Assembly (NCBI GenBank): GCA_963920635.1
Contig: OY987300.1
Location: forward strand, 80,825,899 to 80,889,898
Length of the DNA: 64,000 nucleotides
Direction: 5' to 3'
DNA from: Pseudeuparius sepicola
Taxonomy: Eukaryota; Arthropoda; Insecta; Coleoptera; Anthribidae
Below are positions 9,637-18,990 of the stretch, one piece after another (the stretch's first letter is position 1; each line of letters begins with the position of its first letter). A model generated the notes under the pieces. It saw nothing but the letters and a program-made list of their open reading frames with translations, did not search any database and was not told where the DNA came from. The translations under genes were made by a program, and so were the position numbers.

Positions 9637-10037
9637 ATAGATTAATATATCAAACTATCCCCAAGCAGTTTCTATTATTTTCCGGCCTCAAACAACAAAG
9701 ACGATATTACACTATCGGTGCGCGATATTGCCCCAGTGGGTGGGGTAATACCGTGCATAGCAACTGCTGGGTGTTTTCAAAAATTGTAAGCGATGTGTTA
9801 ATTTTCTTGAAATAATTCATATACTATCTTAAACTAAAAATATATGAGAAATGTTTACCACGTTTCCAACCCTACACTATAACAGATGTACATTTTCGAA
9901 AAGATTTCGCTTAAGTGCGTGGTATTACCCCGCCTTCCCCTACGTACACTATTTTTTGCACCGTAGGAACTAAAATTTAAAAATTCACAAGACATTATGT
10001 AAAAAGAAACATTCAACATTACCAATTTACTACTTTG

Positions 10038-10278
10038 TACCGTTGTAGCGAGGAAACTGTTCGAGATAGATGCAAATGAATTTGACATTTCTGTCTTAAC
10101 TTTTCAAGGGCTACCGAATGGTGCTGGTATCAATTGGTACCATGGAGTCAAAATGGGTACCAAAAGTTGGTACCTTGGTACCAACCATCAGTTATACCAC
10201 CGGATAGCTCGTGAAAAGTTAAGAGGAATGTGAAATTCATTTTGTTCTATCTCAACCAGTTTTGTCGCTACAACAGTG
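10038..10278. mobile_element. Fold-back element with GGTACC-rich loop
   Basis: The arms at about 10038-10116 and 10201-10278 are imperfect inverted copies (CGTTGTAGCGA...TTAACTTTTC against GAAAAGTTAA...TCGCTACAACA). The loop between 10117 and 10200 contains four or five GGTACC/GGTACY motifs and is rich in short self-complementary words. There is no coding capacity. Confidence 0.65.
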
Positions 10279-10499
10279 CAAACTAGTCAACATGCCTATT
10301 TTCAATTGTACATAGCTCAGAATCTAATAATTACAAGATTTTATTTAACTTGCCCTGTTAATTTGTACCTATACTATGTGTGGGTCGAATCTTGCAAACT
10401 GAATTAGAACCACGAACCACTTCCTGACATCCGATTGAGCTGAAATTTTGCATACACCTTTAGTTCCGGTGACAATATAATATGCAACACTCAATATTG

Positions 10500-10830
10500 T
10501 AATACTTTCAAAATGACCGCCGCTCCAAGATGGCGGATGATGTATTTTTTGCCAACCCCCTTAATATGGGTATCAAATGGAAGGGCTTGAACAGTAGAAA
10601 ACTATAAAGTTAGTGACGTCACATTAAATTCAATATGGCCGCCGCTCCAAGATGGCGGATTACCTATTTGATACCCAACATGGGTATCAAATGAAAGGGC
10701 TCGACGGGTAGAAAACAATAAGGTGAATGACTTCATACGAAATCCAATATGGCGGCCGCCCCAAGATGGCGGACTAAATATCTTTACCACCCTCCCGACA
10801 TGGGAATAAAACCTATAGGTACCAAAAATC
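10500..10830. repeat. Three diverged tandem units containing CAAGATGGCGGA
   Basis: CAAGATGGCGGA occurs at 10526, 10648 and 10762, preceded each time by a GCCGCYCC or GCCGCCCC word and an AAT-ATGG word. Between occurrences come ATGGGTATCAAATG, AAGGGCT and AGTAGAAAAC in the same order. Spacing is 122 and 114 bp. This is a small diverged tandem repeat, with nothing to suggest a gene. Confidence 0.65.
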
Positions 10831-10966
10831 ACAAAATAAAATTGACAATAAAAAAACCTTTTTAAAAACAAGCTTTTATTTAAGCCATTTATTAAAACGA
10901 ATAAAATAAGTTTAGTGTTTCGTTAAGATAATTCAATTCCAAATTGGGACAAGTTTTTGCAAATTG

Positions 10967-11101
10967 AAAAGCTTGTCGGGCGAATTGTAAAGAAAAAAAT
11001 GCATACTTTGGCAAATAGGTACTTGCTTATCAGCCAATCACTGTCCAATAAAATTAATTGGTACCTACCTACTTTCATCAACATTTCGCGTGACAAGCTT
11101 T
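10967..11101. repeat. Fold-back with 19-bp arms beside the duplicated GH1 block
   Basis: GAAAAGCTTGTCGGGCGAA (about 10966-10984) pairs with TTCGCGTGACAAGCTTTTC (about 11083-11101) with two mismatches. It abuts the hairpin at 11104, so it lies at or near the left edge of the second GH1 block. Confidence 0.55.
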
Positions 11102-11514
11102 TCGAGGCCACGTTTTATTCTTTTTTTTATCAATGTAAAATTTCGAGTTTGAAGTCGAAATTTCGAGAACTCGAAATTTTACAGAAATAAAAAAGAAAAA
11201 AAAAACATGGCCTTTTTAAGCCTTCGTAGCATTATGAAAATGAAAACAAAGTTGTCATTCTAAAAGACGACCAATTCTAAAAAATCTTCAAGGACTTTTA
11301 CGAAATTTTTTGATTTACTTGATGTATATTATTACTCGAATGAGCGACAGTTGAATTATTTACATCCAGTTTCCAGTAAGCCAAAAGATTTTTTTAGGAT
11401 TATATTACGTTTTAGGAAGATTTTGGGAACAATGGCGACAGCCGAATATTTATTATGCTTTACAAAACAATAATGCACGTCTTATGCCACAGATTTAACG
11501 ATTAAGTGCTAAGG

Positions 11515-11550
11515 TATTTAAGCCGGTAATTATATTTTCGCTATAGTCTC
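11515..11550 (+). promoter_or_regulatory. Core promoter of the second GH1 copy
   Basis: TATTTAA at 11515-11521 and the start-site region around 11547 match copy 1 almost exactly, with CTCTCAAAG in place of CACTCAAAG. The promoter looks undamaged, so transcription into the satellite is possible. This is inferred only from sequence. Confidence 0.45.
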
Positions 11551-11591
11551 TCAAAGTACATCCTTCAGAGATGACCATCTCAGAGCCAATA

Positions 11592-11629
11592 ATGATGTTC
11601 AAATTCGTCATTTTATCAGTTGTGTTGGG
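11592..11629 (+). CDS. Isolated first exon of a second GH1 gene (signal peptide only)
   Basis: The 38-nt exon encodes MMFKFVILSVVLG and ends in GG before a consensus donor GTAAGT at 11630. It differs from exon 1 of the intact gene at six bases: five are synonymous and one is Val to Ile, as expected if selection kept the signal peptide for a time after duplication. Exons 2-9 are not in the window. Either they lie beyond the satellite array, which would then occupy a giant intron 1, or they have been lost. I treat it as a partial gene of uncertain state. Confidence 0.7.
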
Positions 11630-11790
11630 GTAAGTTGGTTATTTTTACTGACGTGCCGAAAGTTAAAGCTTTCTGCACTGCTTTTGGTTCGCACGTAGTG
11701 CAACAAATTTTAATTCCAAACGATAAAATAAACACTGTATCTCTTTTTAAACATATACAAATCCATAAAGTCTTTATTTTTGGAAATAAT

Positions 11791-12177
11791 CGCCCGAACC
11801 TTTTGAAAAAAAAAAACAACAAAAAACTTGCTAATTACGTAAATATTATTTTTAGAAATAATCCCTGGGTTTCATGCAAGTATCTAGGAATTATTTTATC
11901 AAGTTTGTAAAATCTACCCTATTAAAGCAAACATTGGTGAAGATGGATTGCCCTCAACCCTTAGTTTGTTTATAAAAAATTCTTCATTAACTAAAAAACT
12001 ACTAACAAAGATCAAATTAATTATTTCTAACATACGATTTTGAGAAATACTTATGGATTGGAAAAGATCACTCCAAACTTTATTAATACAACTAATTAAA
12101 AATATTTGTGAACAAAGAAATCACATCCAAACTAACTAAAATATAATTATCCGCTAACTGAAAGTTATTAATAAAAA
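11791..12177. other. Intron sequence of the second GH1 copy with a copy-specific insertion
   Basis: About 230-250 bp here (11791-12045) has no match in copy 1. After ATTTTGAGAA near 12040 the two copies align again. The extra segment is AT-rich, with no recognisable domain or terminal repeats. Confidence 0.5.
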
Positions 12178-12480
12178 TTGAGAATTGGTAATAATTTTTG
12201 AGTAAATAATTATTGTGTAATTGATTTAAGTTATTAAGAATTTTTACTACAAATTGTAATAATTTATAAGAGGGAGTGTTTATGCAAGATACTACATGAC
12301 GTAAGGGAACATTTACTTTATGTATTTAGGTACTTAACCCATAACATTTTGGAGGTATAACATTGTAAACTTTTAATTCACGAGCTTATCTTTCCGATAT
12401 AAGTAATTTACCCACTACATTACTGTTTAATCTTTGAAATTTTAAAGTTGAATCTTTCTGTATTACTTAATAAGTTTTAG
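12178..12480 (-). pseudogene. Second copy of the Penelope-like reverse-transcriptase relic
   Basis: This is the paralogue of 2958-3255 and aligns throughout, but small indels near 12328-12345 and 12210 break the frame that remains open in copy 1. It is carried within the duplicated intron and is non-functional. Confidence 0.6.
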
Positions 12481-12638
12481 TATCATTAAGCAAATTTTGA
12501 ATTTTATTATTATAATCGTTTTTGTATAATTTTATTGCCTTTATCTGCCTCAGAAACAGTGATATTTTGATTTTCGTAATGATTCTTTATTTAAGGAATT
12601 ATGATATTGGTTTTTATTATATTGTAAAGATTGAGTAT

Positions 12639-12738
12639 GAATGAGTGTGAAAGCAGCAACGAGTTTTCTAGCAACGACTTCCCCGGGCGGCCCTCGGGTA
12701 CAGCTTGCACGGATGGTTTTACTTCAAAGATAGCAACA
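12639..12738. other. 100-bp junction segment between GH1 intron and satellite
   Basis: This sequence matches neither GH1 copy 1 nor the 148-bp monomer. It is more GC-rich than its left flank (CCCCGGGCGGCCCTCGGGTA near 12682-12701). It may be a remnant of whatever brought in or captured the satellite. No coding signal is visible. Confidence 0.5.
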
Positions 12739-15700
12739 GGGAAAACCGCCGTTTTCACTTGCATGACTTTTCTTTTAACGGAAATTAGTTTAAGGCCACC
12801 TATTCTAACTATCCACGAAGAATCAGAATTTGCGAACCTCGTCTTCACCCCTTTCCACCCCCAAGACCGAAAAACGTAAAAAAATCGGGGAAACCGCCGT
12901 TTTCACTTGCATGACTTTTCTTTTCACGGAAATTAGTTTAAGGCCACCTATTCTAACTAGCCACAAAGAATCAGAATTTGCGAACCTCGTCTTCACCCCT
13001 TTCCACCCCCAAGACCGAAAAACTTAAAAAAATCGGGAAAACCGCCGTTTTCACTTGCATGACTTTTCTTTTCACGGAAATTAGTTTAAGGCCACCTATT
13101 CTAACTATCCACAAAGAATCAGAATTTGCGAACCTCGTCTTCACCACTTTCCACCCCCAAGACCGAAAAACCTAAAAAAATCGGGAAAACGGCCGTTTTC
13201 ACTTGCATGACTTTTATTTTCACGGAAATTAGTTTAAGGCCACCTATTCTAACTATCCACAAAGAATCAGAATTTGCGAACCTCGTCTTCACCCCTTTCC
13301 ACCCCCAAGACCGAAAAACTTTAAAAAATCGGGAAAACCGCCGTTTTCACTTGCATGACTTTTCTTTTCACGGAAATTAGTTTAAGGCCACCTATTCTAA
13401 CTATCCACAAAGAATCAGAATTTGCGAACCTCGTCTTCACCCCTTTCCACCCCCAAGACCGAAAAACTTAAAAAAATCGGGAAAACCGCCGTTTTCACTT
13501 GCATGACTTTTCTTTTCACGGAAATTAGTTTAAGGCCACCTATTCTAACTATCCACAAAGAATCAGAATTTGCGAACCTCGTCTTCACCCCTTTCCACCC
13601 CCAAGACCGAAAAAACGTAAAAAAATTGGGGAAACCGCCGTTTTCACTTGCATGACTTTTCTTTTCACGGAAATTAGTTTAAGGCCACCTATTCTAACTA
13701 TCCACGAAGAATCAGAATTTGCGAACCTCGTCTTCACCCCTTTCTACCCTCAAGACCGAAAAACGTAAAAAAATCGGGGAAACCGCCGTTTTCACTTGCA
13801 TGACTTTTCTTTTCACGGAAATTAGTTTAAGGCCACCTATTCTAACTATCCACAAAGAATCAGAATTTGCGAACCTCGTCTTCACCCCTTTCCACCCCCA
13901 AGACCGAAAAACCTAAAAAAATCGGGAAAACGGCCGTTTTCACTTGCATGACTTTTATTTTCACGGAAATTAGTTTAAGGCCACCTATTCTAACTATCCA
14001 CAAATAATCAGAATTTGCGAACCTCGTCTTCACCCCTTTCCACCCCCAAGACCGAAAAACGTAAAAAAATCGGGGAAACCGCCGTTTTCACTTGCATGAC
14101 TTTTCTTTTCACGGAAATTAGTTTAGGGCCACCTATTCTAACTATCCACGAAGAATCAGAATTTGCGAACCTCGTCTTCACCCCTTTCCACCCCCAAGAC
14201 CGAAAAACGTAAAAAAATCGGGGAAACCGCCGTTTTCACTTGCATGACTTTTCTTTTCACGGAAATTAGTTTAAGGCCACCTATTCTAACTATCCACAAA
14301 GAATCAGAATTTGCAAACCTCGTCTTCACCCCTTTCCACCCCAAAACCGAAAAACTTAAAAAAATCGGGAAAACCGCCGTTTTCACTTGCATGACTTTTC
14401 TTTTCACGGAAATTAGTTTAAGGCCACCTATTCTAACTATCCACAAAGAATCAGAATTTGCAAACCTCGTCTTCACCCCTTTCCACCCCAAAACCGAAAA
14501 ACTTAAAAAAATCGGGAAAACCGCCGTTTTCACTTGCATGACTTTTCTTTTCACGGAAATTAGTTTAAGGCCACCTATTCTAACTATCCGCAAAGAATCA
14601 GAATTTGCGAACCTCGTCTTCACCCCTTTCCACCCCCAAGACCGAAAAACTTTAAAAAATCGGGAAAACCGCCGTTTTCACTTGCATGACTTTTCTTTTC
14701 ACGGAAATTAGTTTAAGGCCACCTATTCTAACTATCCACAAAGAATCAGAATTTGCGAACCTCGTCTTCACCCCTTTCCACCCCCAAGACCGAAAAACTT
14801 TAAAAAATCGGGAAAACCGCCGTTTTCACTTGCATGACTTTTCTTTTCACGGAAATTAGTTTAAGGCCACCTATTCTAACTATCCACAAAGAATCAGAAT
14901 TTGCGAACCTCGTCTTCACCCCTTTCCACCCCCAAGACCGAAAAACCTAAAAAAATCGGGAAAACGGCCGTTTTCACTTGCATGACTTTTATTTTCACGG
15001 AAATTAGTTTAAGGCCACCTATTCTAACTATCCACAAATAATCAGAATTTGCGAACCTCGTCTTCACCCCTTTCCACCCCCAAGACCGAAAAACGTAAAA
15101 AAATCGGGGAAACCGCCGTTTTCACTTGCATGACTTTTCTTTTCACGGAAATTAGTTTAGGGCCACCTATTCTAACTATCCACGAAGAATCAGAATTTGC
15201 GAACCTCGTCTTCACCCCTTTCCACCCCCAAGACCGAAAAACGTAAAAAAATCGGGGAAACCGCCGTTTTCACTTGCATGACTTTTCTTTTCACGGAAAT
15301 TAGTTTAAGGCCACCTATTCTAACTATCCACAAAGAATCAGAATTTGCAAACCTCGTCTTCACCCCTTTCCACCCCAAAACCGAAAAACTTAAAAAAATC
15401 GGGAAAACCGCCGTTTTCACTTGCATGACTTTTCTTTTCACGGAAATTAGTTTAAGGCCACCTATTCTAACTATCCGCAAAGAATCAGAATTTGCGAACC
15501 TCGTCTTCACCCCTTTCCACCCCCAAGACCGAAAAACTTTAAAAAATCGGGAAAACCGCCGTTTTCACTTGCATGACTTTTCTTTTCACGGAAATTAGTT
15601 TAGGGCCACCTATTCTAACTATCCACGAAGAATCAGAATTTGCGAACCTCGTCTTCACCCCTTTCCACCCCCAAGACCGAAAAACGTAAAAAAATCGGGG

Positions 15701-18700
15701 AAACCGCCGTTTTCACTTGCATGACTTTTCTTTTCACGGAAATTAGTTTAAGGCCACCTATTCTAACTATCCACAAAGAATCAGAATTTGCAAACCTCGT
15801 CTTCACCCCTTTCCACCCCAAAACCGAAAAACTTAAAAAAATCGGGAAAACCGCCGTTTTCACTTGCATGACTTTTCTTTTCACGGAAATTAGTTTAAGG
15901 CCACCTATTCTAACTATCCGCAAAGAATCAGAATTTGCGAACCTCGTCTTCACCCCTTTCCACCCCCAAGACCGAAAAACTTTAAAAAATCGGGAAAACC
16001 GCCGTTTTCACTTGCATGACTTTTCTTTTCACGGAAATTAGTTTAAGGCCACCTATTCTAACTATCCGCAAAGAATCAGAATTTGCGAACCTCGTCTTCA
16101 CCCCTTTCCACCCCCAAGACCGAAAAACCTAAAAAAATCGGGAAAACGGCCGTTTTCACTTGCATGACTTTTATTTTCACGGAAATTAGTTTAAGGCCAC
16201 CTATTCTAACTATCCACAAAGAATCAGAATTTGCGAACCTCGTCTTCACCCCTTTCCACCCCCAAGACCGAAAAACTTTAAAAAATCGGGAAAACGGCCG
16301 TTTTCACTTGCATGACTTTTATTTTCACGGAAATTAGTTTAAGGCCACCTATTCTAACTATCCACAAAGAATCAGAATTTGCGAACCTCGTCTTCACCCC
16401 TTTCCACCCCAAGACCGAAAAACTTTAAAAAATCGGGAAAACCGCCGTTTTCACTTGCATGACTTTTCTTTTCAGGGAAATTAGTTTAAGGCCACCTATT
16501 CTAACTATCCACGAAGAATCAGAATTTGCGAACCTCGTCTTCACCCCTTTCCACCCCCAAGACCGAAAAACGTAAAAAAATCGGGAAAACGGCCGTTTTC
16601 ACTTGCATGACTTTTATTTTCACGGAAATTAGTTTAAGGCCACCTATTCTAACTATCCACAAATAATCAGAATTTGCGAACCTCGTCTTCACCCCTTTCC
16701 ACCCCCAAGACCGAAAAACGTAAAAAAATCGGGGAAACCGCCGTTTTCACTTGCATGACTTTTCTTTTCAGGGAAATTAGTTTAAGGCCACCTATTCTAA
16801 CTATCCACGAAGAATCAGAATTTGCGAACCTCGTCTTCACCCCTTTCCACCCCCAAGACCGAAAAACGTAAAAAAATCGGGAAAACGGCCGTTTTCACTT
16901 GCATGACTTTTATTTTCACGGAAATTAGTTTAAGGCCACCTATTCTAACTATCCACAAATAATCAGAATTTGCGAACCTCGTCTTCACCCCTTTCCACCC
17001 CCAAGACCGAAAAACGTAAAAAAATCGGGGAAACCGCCGTTTTCACTTGCATGACTTTTCTTTTCACGGAAATTAGTTTAAGGCCACCTATTCTAACTAT
17101 TCACGAAGAATCAGAATTTGCGAACCTCGTCTTCACCCCTTTCCACCCCCAAGAACGAAAAACTTAAAAAAATCGGGAAAACCGCCGTTTTCACTTGCAT
17201 GACTTTTCTTTTCACGGAAATTAGTTTAAGGCCACCTATTCTAACTATCCACAAAGAATCAGAATTTGCGAACCTCGTCTTCACCCCTTTCCGCCCCCAA
17301 GACCGAAAAACGTAAAAAAATCGGGGAAACCGCCGTTTTCACTTGCATGACTTTTCTTTTCACGGAAATTAGTTTAAGGCCACCTATTCTAACTATCCAC
17401 GAAGAATCAGAATTTGCGAACCTCGTCTTCACCCCTTTCCACCCCCAAGACCGAAAAACTTTAAAAAATCGGGAAAACCGCCGTTTTCACTTGCATGACT
17501 TTTCTTTTCACGGAAATTAATTTAAGGCCACCTATTCTAACTATCCACAAATAATCAGAATTTGCGAACCTCGTCTTCACCCCTTTCCACCCCCAAGACC
17601 GAAAAACGTAAAAAAATCGGGGAAACCGCCGTTTTCACTTGCATGACTTTTCTTTTCACGGAAATTAGTTTAAGGCCACCTATTCTAACTATCCACAAAG
17701 AATCAGAATTTGCGAACCTCGTCTTCACCCCTTTCCACCCCCAAGACCGAAAAACTTTAAAAAATCGGGAAAACCGCCGTTTTCACTTGCATGACTTTTC
17801 TCTTCACGGAAATTAGTTTAAGGCCACCTATTCTAACTATCCACAAAGAATCAGAATTTGCGAACCTCGTCTTCACCCCTTTCCACCCCAAGACCGAAAA
17901 ACTTAAAAAAATCGGGAAAACCGCCGTTTTCACTTGCATGACTTTTCTTTTCACGGAAATTAGTTTAAGGCCACCTATTCTAACTATCCACAAAGAATCA
18001 GAATTTGCGAACCTCGTCTTCACCCCTTTCCACCCCCAAGACCGAAAAACCTAAAAAAATCGGGAAAACGGCCGTTTTCACTTGCATGACTTTTATTTTC
18101 ACGGAAATTAGTTTAAGGCCACCTATTCTAACTATCCACAAAGAATCAGAATTTGCGAACCTCGTCTTCACCCCTTTCCACCCCCAAGACCGAAAAACTT
18201 TAAAAAATCGGGAAAACCGCCGTTTTCACTTGCATGACTTTTCTTTTCGCGGAAATTAGTTTAAGGCCACCTATTCTAACTATCCACAAAGAATCAGAAT
18301 TTGCGAACCTCGTCTTCACCCCTTTCCACCCCCAAGACCGAAAAACTTAAAAAAATCGGGAAAACCGCCGTTTTCACTTGCATGACTTTTCTTTTCACGG
18401 AAATTAGTTTAAGGCCACCTATTCTAACTATCCACAAAGAATCAGAATTTGCGAACCTCGTCTTCACCCCTTTCCACCCCCAAGACCGAAAAACCTAAAA
18501 AAATCGGGAAAACGGCCGTTTTCACTTGCATGACTTTTCTTTTCAGGGAAATTAGTTTAAGGCCACCTATTCTAACTATCCACGAAGAATCAGAATTTGC
18601 GAACCTCGTCTTCACCCCTTTCCACCCCCAAGACCGAAAAACGTAAAAAAATCGGGAAAACGGCCGTTTTCACTTGCATGACTTTTATTTTCACGGAAAT

Positions 18701-18772
18701 TAGTTTAAGGCCACCTATTCTAACTATCCACAAATAATCAGAATTTGCGAACCTCGTCTTTACCCCTTTCCA
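12739..18772 (+). repeat. 148-bp satellite array, left arm (forward orientation)
   Basis: About 41 head-to-tail monomers of 148 bp begin mid-monomer at GGGAAAACCGCCG and end at TACCCCTTTCCA. Each contains, in order, CTTCACCCCTTTCCACCCCC, AAGACCGAAAAAC, a T/A-rich tract, CCGCCGTTTTCACTTGCATG, ACGGAAATTAGTTTAAGGCC and ACCTATTCTAACTATCCAC. Monomers differ by only a few bases. A few are 147 or 149 bp because of indels in C, A or T runs. Because 148 is not a multiple of three, reading frames normally close within two monomers; the apparent short ORFs are repeat artefacts. A 3-monomer unit of 443 bp repeats at about 15190-15632 and 15633-16075. Confidence 0.97.
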
Positions 18773-18990
18773 AACTAATTTCCGTGAAAAGAAAAGTCAT
18801 GCAAGTGAAAACGGCGGTTTTCCCGATTTTTTTAAGTTTTTCGGTCTTGGGGGTGGAAAGGGGTGAAGACGAGGTTCGCAAATTCTGATTCTTTGTGGAT
18901 AGTTAGAATAGGTGGCCTTAAACTAATTTCCGTGAAAAGAAAAGTCATGCAAGTGAAAACGGCGGTTTTCCCGATTTTTTAAAGTTTTTC

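Larger units (their letters stand above)
9025..9942 (+). mobile_element. Degenerate pogo-like (Tc1/mariner superfamily) DNA transposon
   Basis: The ends TAGGGGAAAGCGGGGTAATA and TATTACCCCGCCTTCCCCTA are inverted repeats of about 26 bp with a TA at each outer edge, as expected for TA target-site duplication. Further GGGGTAATAYCGCGCG-type motifs recur inside at about 9035-9055, 9395-9430 and 9720-9755. At 918 bp it is too short for a full pogo element. It holds the start of a pogo/Tigger-type transposase (9469 onward) and is therefore an internally deleted, inactive copy. Confidence 0.75.
11104..12638 (+). repeat. Duplicated block, copy 2: GH1 promoter, exon 1 and partial intron 1
   Basis: This is colinear with 2058-4066: hairpin (11104-11216), promoter, exon 1, the 138-bp conserved intron stretch (11653-11790), Penelope-like relic, and sequence matching copy 1 through TATGATATTGGTTTTTA to about 12638. 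Homology then stops. In copy 1 that point is about 210 bp before exon 2. No part of GH1 exons 2-9 follows; the sequence passes through 100 unmatched bases into the satellite. Confidence 0.85.

Noticed and set aside
18830..18860. CENP-B box in each monomer (TTTTCGGTCTTGGGGGTGG)
   Set aside because: It starts like the TTCG half, but the required central A and CGGG are absent (T and GGGG instead), so it does not satisfy the core consensus.
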